Positions 48,882 through 57,608 of a stretch of 64,000 nt of DNA are shown one piece after another. Made by a program: the position numbers and the translations under genes. A model generated the notes under the pieces. It saw only the letters and a program-made list of their open reading frames with translations, did not search any database and was not told where the DNA came from. Source of the DNA: Actinomadura sp. DC4 (GTDB lineage Bacteria; Actinomycetota; Actinomycetes; Streptosporangiales; Streptosporangiaceae); contig NZ_JAUEQY010000022.1 of assembly GCF_030406325.1 (NCBI RefSeq), positions 1 through 64,000 on the forward strand, given 5' to 3'. Position 1 is the first letter of the stretch. Each line of letters begins with the position of its first letter.

Positions 48882-49223
48882 CTGACCCGGCTGCCCGGTG
48901 ACCCGGGCGTCCTGCGACATTTTCGGTACGCGGTGGGCCTCCGGCTACCGGTGGAAAACCACGGCTGGGTCCGGCACGACCTTACCGACGCGGGGTGGCG
49001 CGGCCGCATGATGGCCCGCCACCTCACGTTGATGGTGCCCTTGTGCGTGCTGCTGGGCCTGCTGCCGGCGGAGTGGGGCATCCGCGTGGCGGTGGGAGCG
49101 CTGGCCTTGCTGAGCAGCACGTTCGTGGTCGCGATCCACTCTTCGGAGATCCGCCGAGCCCGCCTACGCCAGCACGGCCTGCCGATGCCGGACGAGCCCC
49201 AGCAGGGTCATCCACCGTACTGA
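48882..49223 (+). CDS. DUF5313-like small membrane protein, possible CTG start
   Basis: A 113-aa protein when read from CTG at 48882. The segment LRHFRYAVGLRLPVENHGWVRHDLT matches the conserved N-terminus of DUF5313-like proteins and lies upstream of the first GTG (48933), so the GTG start would cut the conserved part. GAGG lies 7 nt before the CTG. Two hydrophobic helices follow (LTLMVPLCVLLGLL and VAVGALALLSSTFVV). Function is unknown. The start codon is an inference. Confidence 0.6.
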   Translation: MTRLPGDPGVLRHFRYAVGLRLPVENHGWVRHDLTDAGWRGRMMARHLTLMVPLCVLLGLLPAEWGIRVAVGALALLSSTFVVAIHSSEIRRARLRQHGLPMPDEPQQGHPPY

Positions 49224-49240
49224 GCCGTTCATCCACAACC

Positions 49241-49249
49241 TGTGGACAG
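49241..49249 (-). promoter_or_regulatory. Single DnaA-box-like sequence
   Basis: TGTGGACAG differs at one base from the complement of the actinomycete DnaA box TTGTCCACA; a partial ATCCACA lies next to it, forming a short hairpin between two converging genes. It may instead be a terminator stem. Confidence 0.25.
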
Positions 49250-49276
49250 AGCCGGCGTCCGACTGGCGCGTGGGGG

Positions 49277-50857
49277 TCAGTGCGGGAACTGGCCGGAGAT
49301 CGGCCGCCCACCCGTCGGCGGCGGGGGAGTGCTGTAGACACCGTGCTCACGGGCCCGGTAATGCTCCTCGGTGAACACGATCGCCGGATCTTTGGACCCC
49401 GCGTCTCCCGGGACGTCCGCCAAGGCGTCGCCCTTGGTGGCGCCCTCCCAGATATCGCCTGCCAGGCCCGACGCGGCCACTCCGACGAAGGGACACACGA
49501 TCTCACCCGCGCCGGTCTCCGCGACGACGGCACTGCAACCCGCGGTCGCCGCGGCACCCGCCGCGAGGTCGACGCCCTCCGCCACGCTCGCCCGGATGAG
49601 CGCCTCAGGAACGGGACGTTTCTCGTTCATCACCTGGTCGGACGCGTCGATGACGGCTTTGATCACCGCAAGCGGCGTCTCCAGCTTGGCGAAACGCTCG
49701 ATGTCCTCGGGCGTGAATGTCGTGTGGCCTCGTAGCTGACTCTCCAACTGTCGAGCGAACTTCGCCACCTCCGGATCCTTGCTGTTCGCGTAAATGGCGA
49801 GCGATTCCAGCATGGCGGACGAACGCTCGTGGGCGTCTCCGGTGTCTTCGCCGACGTCGTTGAGACGCTGCAGGAGGTCCCCGAGCTTCGGCGTGTCCGC
49901 GCTCGACCGGCTTCCGTTGAGCGTGACCTTGAAAGGCGTCATCGTGTCCGTCTGCTCGAAGTCCAGGACACGGAACCCGGCGGGCGAGGCGAGAAGCTTC
50001 TCGATCGCCGCTATGCGCAACTTCACCGAGGCCTCGTCACGTGGATAGAGCTTGTACCCGACACCGCTCTGGGAGTCGCCGAGCTGTCCCATGAGCTTTT
50101 CGTGGTAGCCGACCAGGCCTATCCGGTTGGCGAGTCCGCGCAGTTCGGCGGGGGCTCCGGCCATACCACCGACGACCGAGGGGTACGCGGTGGCGAACCA
50201 CAGCTGCTGATCCAGCGACAGCTTCTTCCAGTTGTCCGCGAAGACCTTTGTCGGCATCGTCGTGATGGCCGTGAATCTCTTCAGAGCCGGATCGGAGTCA
50301 TCCGCGTTCTCGGACAGCAGTTGCGCCGCCTTGGGCAGGTTCACTATCAGCCAGAGTCGCGTACCCGCGTCTGGGACATTTTGCTCCAGCCACCGCCGAA
50401 CGTCGTTCGCCTGCTTGCCCGGGTCAAGTGAGATGTCCTGATCGACCTGAGCCTCCAGCTCAGCGAGCTTGATCGCTCGCGGGTTGTCGAGCAGACGCTC
50501 CATCCGTTGATGCAACTCGGCCTTCCGGGCGCCCGTGAGCGGCGACCAGATTCGCCCCGCCTGAAGCTCCGCCTCCCTCTCGAAACGGGCCAAGAGGTCG
50601 TGCAGGCCGGTGACCTTCCGTCCTGCCTGGTCGAGTTCTGTCGCGATCGAGCCGACGGGAGTACGGCCGGCCGTCTCTCGGGCGGCCTGGGCCGTCCTCA
50701 GAGAGATCTTGTACCGGCGGAGCGTCGTTTCCGCCTCTGCCAGCCGGGCCAGTTCCTTGGGAAGCTGTGCGGTCAGGTCCCGGTTCAGCCCGGTCGCGTT
50801 GTCCTTGAGAACCTTCGCGAAGGACACCAGGTCGTCCATGTCCCAGATGATCTTCAT
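49277..50857 (-). CDS. Large helical protein with ANR-type motif, candidate T7SS-associated protein
   Basis: A 526-aa protein. Residues 1-130 are long coiled-coil helices (IIWDMDDLVSFAKVLKDNATG). Near residue 230, YPSVVGGMAGAPAELRGLANR matches the segment that precedes alpha/beta-hydrolase (DUF1023) domains in many WXG-linked actinobacterial proteins, but no hydrolase follows. Near 440-470 is a Gly/Ala/Val-rich hydrophobic stretch, then a C-terminal EEHYRARE (a YxxxE) and proline-rich end. The ATG at 50857 has GGCGG at close spacing. It follows the lipoprotein and WXG-like genes. Effector status is unproven. Confidence 0.74.
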   Translation of the reverse strand: MKIIWDMDDLVSFAKVLKDNATGLNRDLTAQLPKELARLAEAETTLRRYKISLRTAQAARETAGRTPVGSIATELDQAGRKVTGLHDLLARFEREAELQAGRIWSPLTGARKAELHQRMERLLDNPRAIKLAELEAQVDQDISLDPGKQANDVRRWLEQNVPDAGTRLWLIVNLPKAAQLLSENADDSDPALKRFTAITTMPTKVFADNWKKLSLDQQLWFATAYPSVVGGMAGAPAELRGLANRIGLVGYHEKLMGQLGDSQSGVGYKLYPRDEASVKLRIAAIEKLLASPAGFRVLDFEQTDTMTPFKVTLNGSRSSADTPKLGDLLQRLNDVGEDTGDAHERSSAMLESLAIYANSKDPEVAKFARQLESQLRGHTTFTPEDIERFAKLETPLAVIKAVIDASDQVMNEKRPVPEALIRASVAEGVDLAAGAAATAGCSAVVAETGAGEIVCPFVGVAASGLAGDIWEGATKGDALADVPGDAGSKDPAIVFTEEHYRAREHGVYSTPPPPTGGRPISGQFPH

Positions 50858-50873
50858 GGTCCGCCTTCACATG

Positions 50874-51356
50874 TCAGAGCCGTCTCAAGGCGATCTCGAC
50901 GAACTCCTTCGAGTAACGCACCGGATCGTCCGCGGTCACCGAGACCCTCACGGTGACGGAGCCTCTGCGGGCCTCGACCGCTCCGGTCGAGAAACCACCG
51001 GGGGCCACGTAGCTGAAGGCCTCGTCGCCGACACCATCGATCGCCCGTACGACGCTGCCGGTTTTCGCCATCGCGGCCTTGCGCTCGCCGTTGAAGCCCG
51101 CGCGACCGGCGTGCCAGTCGACCAAAATGTCCACGTAATAGCTTGAGGCCGGCTTGGCGTCACCGTACGAGCAGCCGCGATAGCCCTTTCCACCGTTCTC
51201 TGATGGTTCTTTCGCCACCATGCCGCTGATGGTCTTTTGCACGTCGGCCTTTGTGATCAGTTTGCACGGGCTCGCGCCCACGTCGGAGCCCGATCCGCAG
51301 GCCGTGAGGGTCCCGGCGAGAACAACGGCCACGCTCATGGCCCGAATACCGCTCAC
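50874..51356 (-). CDS. DUF3558-like lipoprotein
   Basis: A 160-aa lipoprotein with lipobox LTAC at about residue 20, then SPCKLITKADVQKTI and GCSYGDAKP, the cysteine pair pattern of DUF3558-type lipoproteins. It is anchored outside the membrane; function unknown. The GTG at 51356 overlaps the stop of the WXG-like gene as GTGA, so the two are coupled, and the 526-aa protein follows after 16 bp. Confidence 0.78.
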   Translation of the reverse strand: MSGIRAMSVAVVLAGTLTACGSGSDVGASPCKLITKADVQKTISGMVAKEPSENGGKGYRGCSYGDAKPASSYYVDILVDWHAGRAGFNGERKAAMAKTGSVVRAIDGVGDEAFSYVAPGGFSTGAVEARRGSVTVRVSVTADDPVRYSKEFVEIALRRL

Positions 51357-51775
51357 AAATACCCCTGTGTGTGGCTCCGGCCCAGAACCGTGTGAGCGAG
51401 CTGCGCCCACTGAGGGTCGAGGGAGGGCGGGAGACGTCGGATGGCGTACAGCGCGTTCGAGCCGGTGACTCCTCGCCCCTTCAGATAGCCCTCGTACGCG
51501 CTCCGGACATCACGTTCGTCGGCGCGCAGACCCTGGAGTACGTGGTCAAGCCGGCCGGCGGCGCGTTTCAACTCCGCGGCACAGGCGGACACGGACTTGT
51601 TGAGCCTCCGGGCAGACGCGAGGTGCGTGCCGAGTTCCGCGTCGAACCTCCTGCGCGCTCCGCCGTTCCACGTGGTCTGCTCGCTTTGTTTTTCGACTGC
51701 GGCGGTCACACCGCGAAGGCGATCAGCACTCCATGCCAGATCGCCCGCCAACCGTCGTATTTCGTCCGGCGTCAT
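51353..51775 (-). CDS. WXG100-like protein with C-terminal extension
   Basis: A 140-aa protein. Residues 1-95 form a WXG-type helical hairpin with TTWNGGARRRFDAEL at about 36, the WXG motif. A 45-residue C-terminal extension (YEGYLKGRGV onward, with PPSLDPQWAQ) is longer than canonical WXG100 proteins. It heads the second leftward set with a lipoprotein and a large helical protein. The ATG is at 51775. Confidence 0.82.
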   Translation of the reverse strand: MTPDEIRRLAGDLAWSADRLRGVTAAVEKQSEQTTWNGGARRRFDAELGTHLASARRLNKSVSACAAELKRAAGRLDHVLQGLRADERDVRSAYEGYLKGRGVTGSNALYAIRRLPPSLDPQWAQLAHTVLGRSHTQGYL

Positions 51776-51942
51776 CAGCCCACCCCCGTCACGGTCCCGC
51801 CGCCGTGATCGTCAGCCGGGTCCAGCTTAGACGTACCGTTCTTTCAGAGTGTTCCCCTATGGTGACCGATATGCGCCGAAAAGACGGCGGGGCCCGTCCG
51901 CAATAGCGGGCCGAGACCTATTCCGGTGACCGCTCGCGGGAG

Positions 51943-53337
51943 CTAGTAGGCGGACTCCTGCATCAGGCGGCGGGCGGCCTCCGTGATGCTGCCGGACACC
52001 GACGGATACACCGCGAACGTATGCGCGACCTGGTCGACCGTCAGGTGTTGCTGGACGGCCATCGACAGGCCCAGGATCAGTTCGCTCGCCCGGGGCGCCA
52101 CGATCACTCCGCCCAGCACGATGCCCGTCGCCGGGCGGCAGAACAGTTTCACGAAGCCGTCCAGGAAGCCCTGCATCTTCGCGCGCGGGTTCGTGGACAG
52201 CGGCAGCTTCACGATGCGCGCCGGGACCTCGCCCGAGTCGATCTGGGCCTGGGTCACGCCGACCGCGGCGACCTCGGGGTCGGTGAAGATGTTCGCGGAC
52301 ACCCAGCCCTGCTTCAGCGGCTGTACGGCCTCGCCCAGCGCGTGCCACATCGCGATGCGGCCCTGCATCGCCGCGACCGAGGCCAGCATCAGCACCCCGG
52401 TGCAGTCGCCCGCCGCGTACACGTGGGCCGCCGACGTACGGGAGACCTTGTCGACCCGCACGAAACCGCGCTCGTCCAGGCGTACGCCGGCCTCCTCCAA
52501 GCCCATGCCCTGCGTGTTGGGGACCATGCCGACGGTCATGAGGCAGTGGGAGCCCTCGACCTTGCGGCCATCGGTGAGAGTCACCTCGACCCCGCCCGGT
52601 ACGCGCCGCACGCCGGCCGCGCGTGAGCGGGCCAGCAGTTCCATGCCGCGCCGCTGGAAGACGTCTTCCAGCACGCGGGCGGCGTCCTCGTCCTCGTTGG
52701 GCAGCACGTGGTCGCGGGAGGACACCAGGGTCACCCGTGAGCCGAGGGCGAGGTACGCGCCGGCGAACTCGGCGCCGGTCACTCCCGAGCCGACCACGAT
52801 CAGGTGTTCGGGCAGCTCGGACAGGTCATAGAGCTGGCGCCAGTTGAGGATGCGCTCGCCGTCCGGCTCGGAGCCGGGGAGCTCTCGCGGGGTCGCGCCG
52901 GTGGCGACCAGGACGATGTCGGACTGGATGCGCTCGTCTCCGACGGCCACGATCTGCGGGTCGACGAAGCGCGCCTCGCCGTGGACGATGCGTACGCCCT
53001 CGGCGGAGACCCGCTCCTCGATGTCGGCGGACTGGGCCCAGGCGAGCTCGCGGACCCGTTTGTTGACGAGCGGGAGGTCGACCTCCAGGCCGCCGACGAT
53101 GCCGTCGGCTCCGCCGGAGAACCGGACGCCCAGCGAGGCGGACTCCGAGAGGGTCGCCATGCGGGTCGAGGTCGCGATCAGTGTTTTCGAGGGCACACAG
53201 TCGGTCAGCACACACGCACCTCCGGGGCCGTCGCGTTCGACGACGGTCACGTCGGCGCCCAGTTGTGCGGCGACGAGAGCGGCCTCGTAGCCGCCCGGGC
53301 CCCCTCCGATGATGGCTATGCGTGTCACATGCTTCAT
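51943..53337 (-). CDS. lpdA: LpdA-type flavoprotein (NAD(P)H-quinone dehydrogenase)
   Basis: A 464-aa two-dinucleotide-fold flavoprotein. FAD binding is in [18 protein letters not shown](P) binding in [20 protein letters not shown], and the dimerisation domain is C-terminal. The redox pair is kept ([13 protein letters not shown]-x4-C), whereas mycobacterial LpdA, as I recall it, lacks one of these cysteines. LpdA proteins reduce quinones rather than act in pyruvate dehydrogenase. It lies upstream of the punA-pmmB-add group, as in mycobacteria, and is divergent from the GGCT-like gene. The ATG at 53337 overlaps no other gene. Confidence 0.86.
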   Translation of the reverse strand: MKHVTRIAIIGGGPGGYEAALVAAQLGADVTVVERDGPGGACVLTDCVPSKTLIATSTRMATLSESASLGVRFSGGADGIVGGLEVDLPLVNKRVRELAWAQSADIEERVSAEGVRIVHGEARFVDPQIVAVGDERIQSDIVLVATGATPRELPGSEPDGERILNWRQLYDLSELPEHLIVVGSGVTGAEFAGAYLALGSRVTLVSSRDHVLPNEDEDAARVLEDVFQRRGMELLARSRAAGVRRVPGGVEVTLTDGRKVEGSHCLMTVGMVPNTQGMGLEEAGVRLDERGFVRVDKVSRTSAAHVYAAGDCTGVLMLASVAAMQGRIAMWHALGEAVQPLKQGWVSANIFTDPEVAAVGVTQAQIDSGEVPARIVKLPLSTNPRAKMQGFLDGFVKLFCRPATGIVLGGVIVAPRASELILGLSMAVQQHLTVDQVAHTFAVYPSVSGSITEAARRLMQESAY

Positions 53338-53384
53338 TCTCCCGCACTCCGGGAGTTAACGTGCCGCCACGCCCGTACAGGCCG

Positions 53385-53390
53385 TACGCT
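53385..53390 (+). promoter_or_regulatory. -10 element of leaderless GGCT-like gene
   Basis: TACGCT ends 8 nt before the GTG at 53399, with no Shine-Dalgarno. Confidence 0.48.
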
Positions 53391-53398
53391 GGGCGACC

Positions 53399-53851
53399 GT
53401 GGCCTTGTATGCGGCGTACGCCTCCAACATGGATCCCGACCAGATGGCGCAGCGGGCTCCGCATTCGCCCCTGCGCACCACCGGGTGGCTGCAGGACTGG
53501 CGGTTGACCTTCGGCGGCGAGGGGCTCGGCTTCGAGGGCGCTCTCGCGACCGTCGCCGAGGCCGGCGACGAGCACGTCTTCGTCGTGCTCTACGACGTCC
53601 CGGACCTGGACGAACAGGCGCTGGACGAGTGGGAGGGCGCCGGGCTCGGCGTCTACCGCAAGATCCGCGTACGCGTCGCCACCCTCGACGGCGACGTGCT
53701 CGCCTGGCTCTACGTCCTCGACGACTACGAGGGCGGACTGCCCTCGGCCCGCTACCTCGGCATCCTCGCCGACGCGGCGGAGAAGGCCGGGGCGCCCGAC
53801 GACTACGTGAAGGACCTGCGTACGCGGCCCTGCCGCTCGCTCGGCGACTGA
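53399..53851 (+). CDS. Gamma-glutamylcyclotransferase-like protein
   Basis: A 150-aa GGCT-fold protein. LYAAYASNM matches the substrate loop YGSN (here YASN), and [12 protein letters not shown] carries the catalytic glutamate and tyrosine of the fold. Members cyclise gamma-glutamyl groups to 5-oxoproline; the true substrate in actinobacteria is uncertain. It has the same relative position as the gene after lpdA in mycobacteria. The GTG start is leaderless-like. Confidence 0.83.
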   Translation: MALYAAYASNMDPDQMAQRAPHSPLRTTGWLQDWRLTFGGEGLGFEGALATVAEAGDEHVFVVLYDVPDLDEQALDEWEGAGLGVYRKIRVRVATLDGDVLAWLYVLDDYEGGLPSARYLGILADAAEKAGAPDDYVKDLRTRPCRSLGD

Positions 53852-53863
53852 CCGAACCGCCGG

Positions 53864-53869
53864 TAATGT
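53864..53869 (+). promoter_or_regulatory. -10 element of leaderless punA
   Basis: TAATGT ends 8 nt before the GTG at 53878 and overlaps the alternative ATG at 53866, favouring the GTG start. The add gene has the same TAATGT. Confidence 0.5.
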
Positions 53870-53877
53870 GGGCGGTT

Positions 53878-54678
53878 GTGAGCAACGACGCCTACGACCT
53901 CGCCCGTTCCGCAGCCGATGACTTGCGGGAACGCGCCTCCGCCGACTCCTTCGACGTCGCCCTCGTCATGGGTTCGGGCTGGCTCCCGGCCGCCGACGCG
54001 CTCGGTACGCACGCGGTGGAGGTGCCCATGACCGAGCTGCCCGGGTTCGCGCCACCGGCCGTTCCCGGCCACCACGGGCGGATCAGGGTGGTCGAGGTCG
54101 GCGCGAAGCGCGCACTGATCTTCCTCGGCCGTACGCACCTGTACGAGGGCCACGGGCCCGCGGCGGTCGTCCACGGCGTCCGTACGGCGCTGGCGGCGGG
54201 TGTCACGACGGTCGTGCTCACCAACGCCGCGGGCGGCACCCGCCCGGAGTGGCAGAAGGTGGGCGACCCGGTACTCATCTCCGACCACCTGAACCTCACC
54301 GGGCACAACCCGATCAGCGGCCCCACCTTCACGGACCTCACCGAGGCGTACTCCCCCGCGCTGCGCGAGCTCGCCAAGAAGATCGACCCCTCGCTCGCCG
54401 AGGGCGTGTACGCCGCGCTGCCGGGCCCGTCGTACGAGACTCCGGCGGAGATCCGGATGCTGCGGACGCTCGGCGCGGACCTCGTCGGCATGTCGACCGT
54501 TCCGGAGACGATCGCGGCGCGCGAGGGCGGCGCCGACGTTCTGGGTATCTCCCTCGTGACCAACATCGCCGCCGGGCTCGCCGGGCGGCCTCTGGACCAC
54601 CAGGAGGTGCTGGAGGCCGGCCGGGCCGCCGCGACGCGCATGGGCGGGCTACTCGGCGAACTCGTCAAGAGCCTTTGA
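53878..54678 (+). CDS. punA: Purine nucleoside phosphorylase
   Basis: A 266-aa trimeric-type purine nucleoside phosphorylase that splits inosine/guanosine to base and ribose 1-phosphate. Visible are VMGSGW (phosphate loop), [42 protein letters not shown], and the base-binding VTNIAAG. A start at 53866 would add four residues. It is followed 7 bp later by the phosphosugar mutase, which can handle the ribose 1-phosphate it releases. Confidence 0.93.
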   Translation: MSNDAYDLARSAADDLRERASADSFDVALVMGSGWLPAADALGTHAVEVPMTELPGFAPPAVPGHHGRIRVVEVGAKRALIFLGRTHLYEGHGPAAVVHGVRTALAAGVTTVVLTNAAGGTRPEWQKVGDPVLISDHLNLTGHNPISGPTFTDLTEAYSPALRELAKKIDPSLAEGVYAALPGPSYETPAEIRMLRTLGADLVGMSTVPETIAAREGGADVLGISLVTNIAAGLAGRPLDHQEVLEAGRAAATRMGGLLGELVKSL

Positions 54679-54685
54679 GGGAGAC

Positions 54686-56308
54686 GTGGTGAGCGACAGG
54701 GCGCGGGCCGAAAAGTGGCTGGAGCAGGACCCGGACCCGGAGACGCGTACGGAGTTGCGCGCGCTCCTCGATGACCCGGAGGCGCTGGCCGACCGGTTCG
54801 GGGCCAAGCTGGAGTTCGGCACCGCGGGCCTGCGCGGCGAGCTCGGCGCGGGGCCGAACCGCATGAACCGCGTCACGGTCAAACGCGCCGCGGCAGGCCT
54901 GGCCGCGGTGCTCACCGACCGCGACGACCTGGCCTCCGCCCCGTCCGTGGTGATCGGCTACGACGCGCGGCACAAGTCCGACGTCTTCGCCGAAGACTCC
55001 GCCGCGGTGCTCAGCGGCGCCGGCATCAGCGTCTATCTCATGCCGCGGACCCTGCCGACGCCCGTCCTCGCGTACGCCGTGCGCCACCTCGGCTGCGCCG
55101 CCGGGATCATGGTCACGGCCAGCCACAACCCGCCGCGGGACAACGGGTACAAGGTCTACTGGCAGGACGGCGCGCAGATCATCCCGCCGCTCGACGAGGA
55201 GATCTCCACCGCGATCGACGCGGTGGGCCGGGTGGACGAGCTCCCGCTGGGCACCGGCTGGGAGGTCCTGGACGAGTCGATCGTGGAGTCCTACCTGCGT
55301 TCGCTGGCCCGGCTGCCGCTGGGGACCGCACGCGAGGTGACGGCCGCGTACACGCCGCTGCACGGCGTGGGCGGCGAGGTGCTGCTGCGGGCGTTCGAGT
55401 GGTGCGGTTTCGCCCCGCCGGAGGTCGTCCCCGAGCAGTTCACCCCGGATCCGGACTTCCCGACGGTGTCGTTTCCGAACCCGGAGGAGCCCGGCGCCAT
55501 GGACCTGGCGCTCGCCCTCGGCAAGGGCCGCGACCTGGTGATCGCGAACGACCCCGACGCCGACCGGTGCGCGGTGGCGGCCGGCGGCCGGATGCTGACC
55601 GGGGACGAGGTCGGGGGGCTGCTCGCGGAGTACGTCCTGCGGCACACCGACGGCGCGGACCGGCTCGTCGCCACGACGATCGTCTCCTCGTCCCTGCTGG
55701 GCAAGATCGCCGAGGCCTACGGCGTACGGCACGCCGAGACGCTCACCGGCTTCAAATGGATCATGAAGGCCGGCACGGACCGCGACCGGCTCGTGTACGG
55801 CTACGAGGAGGCCCTGGGCTACTGCGTCGGCGGCGACGAGGGCGTGCCCGTACGCGACAAGGACGGCATCGGTGCGGCGCTCACAGTGGCCGCCATGGCC
55901 GCCGAGGCCGCGGCCGAGGGCCGTACGCTCCTGGACCTGCTCGAGGACCAGGCGCGCCGCTACGGCCTCCACGCGACCGCACAGCTGTCCGTACGGGTCG
56001 AGGACCTGTCGCTGATCTCCGACGCGATGGTGCGGCTGCGCGAGGCGCCCCCGTCCTCACTCGCCGGCCGTACGGTGACCGAGGTCGACGACCTCGCCTC
56101 CGGGCTCGACGGGCTGCCGCCCGCGGACGTCATTCGGCTGCGCCTGTCCGGCGGAGGGCGCGTGATCGTACGGCCGTCGGGCACCGAGCCGAAGCTCAAG
56201 TGCTATCTGGAGGTCGTGATCCCCGCGGACGGCGACGAGGCGCGCGCGGCGGCGTCCGCCGAGCTGGCGGCGCTGCGGGAGGCCGTCGCGGACGTCCTGA
56301 GACTGTGA
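54686..56308 (+). CDS. pmmB: Phospho-sugar mutase (phosphopentomutase/phosphomannomutase type)
   Basis: A 540-aa alpha-D-phosphohexomutase. The phosphoserine loop is TASHNPPRDNGYKVYW, the metal loop NDPDADRCAV, the sugar loop GYEEALGYCVG, and the C-terminal phosphate loop RPSGTEPKLKCYLE. GTG start at 54686 with GAGGGAG just upstream. Placed directly after punA, it likely converts ribose 1-phosphate to ribose 5-phosphate, as PmmB relatives are proposed to do; mannose/glucose use is also possible. Confidence 0.9.
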   Translation: MVSDRARAEKWLEQDPDPETRTELRALLDDPEALADRFGAKLEFGTAGLRGELGAGPNRMNRVTVKRAAAGLAAVLTDRDDLASAPSVVIGYDARHKSDVFAEDSAAVLSGAGISVYLMPRTLPTPVLAYAVRHLGCAAGIMVTASHNPPRDNGYKVYWQDGAQIIPPLDEEISTAIDAVGRVDELPLGTGWEVLDESIVESYLRSLARLPLGTAREVTAAYTPLHGVGGEVLLRAFEWCGFAPPEVVPEQFTPDPDFPTVSFPNPEEPGAMDLALALGKGRDLVIANDPDADRCAVAAGGRMLTGDEVGGLLAEYVLRHTDGADRLVATTIVSSSLLGKIAEAYGVRHAETLTGFKWIMKAGTDRDRLVYGYEEALGYCVGGDEGVPVRDKDGIGAALTVAAMAAEAAAEGRTLLDLLEDQARRYGLHATAQLSVRVEDLSLISDAMVRLREAPPSSLAGRTVTEVDDLASGLDGLPPADVIRLRLSGGGRVIVRPSGTEPKLKCYLEVVIPADGDEARAAASAELAALREAVADVLRL

Positions 56309-56364
56309 CCGACGGTCTAGACGACCGTCGACTTTGGTCGCTACCCCGCCGCCGCGTCCCCGCC

Positions 56365-56370
56365 TACCGT
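56365..56370 (+). promoter_or_regulatory. -10 element upstream of sensor kinase
   Basis: TACCGT ends 8 nt before the ATG at 56379, no ribosome-binding site. Confidence 0.42.
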
Positions 56371-56378
56371 GGTCAGGC

Positions 56379-57599
56379 ATGAGCGGCATCGCGGCTCCCC
56401 GCCCCGACCATCCATCGTTGCTGCCCGCGCTGCTGGCCGCGGACGCCCCCGAGGGACGGGTCCGCCGTACGGCACGCGACTGGGCCATCGACGTCCTGTG
56501 CTTCGTCCTGGCGGCCGGTTTCGGCATCTTCATGCTGTATGTCACTGGCCACTCCTCCCACCCGATGCCCCATCCGCCGCGTCCTCCGGACGTGATCCTC
56601 GGGGCGTCGGCATGCCTGCTGCTGTGGAGCCGCCGCCGCTGGCCGGTGCCGCTCGCGCTCGTCCTCGCCGTGACCGGCGTCTTCTCGGTGACCTCCGTCG
56701 GCGCGGCGGCCGTGATGGTCTTCACCGTCGCCGTCCACCGCCCGTTCCGCACGGTGGCGCTCATCGCCCTGACCCACATCGGAAGCAGCGCGGTCTACTC
56801 GGCGTTCTATCCGGACCCGAGCCAGTCCTACTGGGCCTCGATGGCGTGGACCGTCATCATGGTCGGCGCCGTAGTCGCGTGGGGCATGTTCGTCCGTGCG
56901 CGGCGGCAGCTGATCCTCTCGCTGCGCGACCGGGCGCTGCGGGCCGAGGCGGAGCAGCAGCTGCGCGTCGGGCAGGCCCGCCACCAGGAGCGCGCCCGCA
57001 TCGCACGGGAGATGCATGACGTCCTGGCACATCGCATCTCCCTGCTGAGCGTGCACGCGGGCGCGCTGGAGTTCCGCCCGGACGCCCCTCCGGCCGAGAT
57101 CGCGCAGGCGGCCGGGGTGATCCGGGCCAGTGCCCACCAGGCGCTGCAGGACCTGCGCGAGGTGATCGGCGTCCTGCGCGACGACGCGGGCGACGACGCG
57201 CCCGAACGCCCGCAGCCCAGCCTCACCGACCTGCCGGCCCTGATCGACGAGTCGCGCCGCGCGGGCATGGCGGTCAACTGGGAGAACAAGATCCGCGACG
57301 TCTCGGTGGTGCCGTCCAACATCGGCCGCAGCGCCTACCGTACGGTCCAGGAGAGCCTGACCAACGCCCGCAAGCACGCGCCGGGCGCGGTGGTACGGGT
57401 GATGGTGGACGGCTCCGCGGGCAGCGGCCTGACGGTCGAGGTCCGCAACCCGCTGGTCAAGGCGGCCCCGGAGATCCCCGGCGCGGGCGCGGGCCTCATC
57501 GGCCTGACCGAGCGCGCGATGCTGGCCGGCGGCCGGCTCGAGCACGGCCGCCTGGAAGACGATTTCCGCGTCCGCGCCTGGCTGCCCTGGCCCGCCTGA
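56379..57599 (+). CDS. NarL-type sensor histidine kinase
   Basis: A 406-aa HisKA_3 kinase. Several transmembrane segments lie between about 30 and 190, with no large sensor domain. The phosphohistidine box is ARIAREMHDVLAHRISLLSV, and the ATPase has ESLTNARKHAPG (N box) and GAGLIGLTERAMLAGG (G box). It should phosphorylate the response regulator at 58382, from which it is separated by a minus-strand gene. The signal is unknown. The promoter is leaderless-like. Confidence 0.91.
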   Translation: MSGIAAPRPDHPSLLPALLAADAPEGRVRRTARDWAIDVLCFVLAAGFGIFMLYVTGHSSHPMPHPPRPPDVILGASACLLLWSRRRWPVPLALVLAVTGVFSVTSVGAAAVMVFTVAVHRPFRTVALIALTHIGSSAVYSAFYPDPSQSYWASMAWTVIMVGAVVAWGMFVRARRQLILSLRDRALRAEAEQQLRVGQARHQERARIAREMHDVLAHRISLLSVHAGALEFRPDAPPAEIAQAAGVIRASAHQALQDLREVIGVLRDDAGDDAPERPQPSLTDLPALIDESRRAGMAVNWENKIRDVSVVPSNIGRSAYRTVQESLTNARKHAPGAVVRVMVDGSAGSGLTVEVRNPLVKAAPEIPGAGAGLIGLTERAMLAGGRLEHGRLEDDFRVRAWLPWPA

Positions 57600-57608
57600 G
57601 GCACCCCG

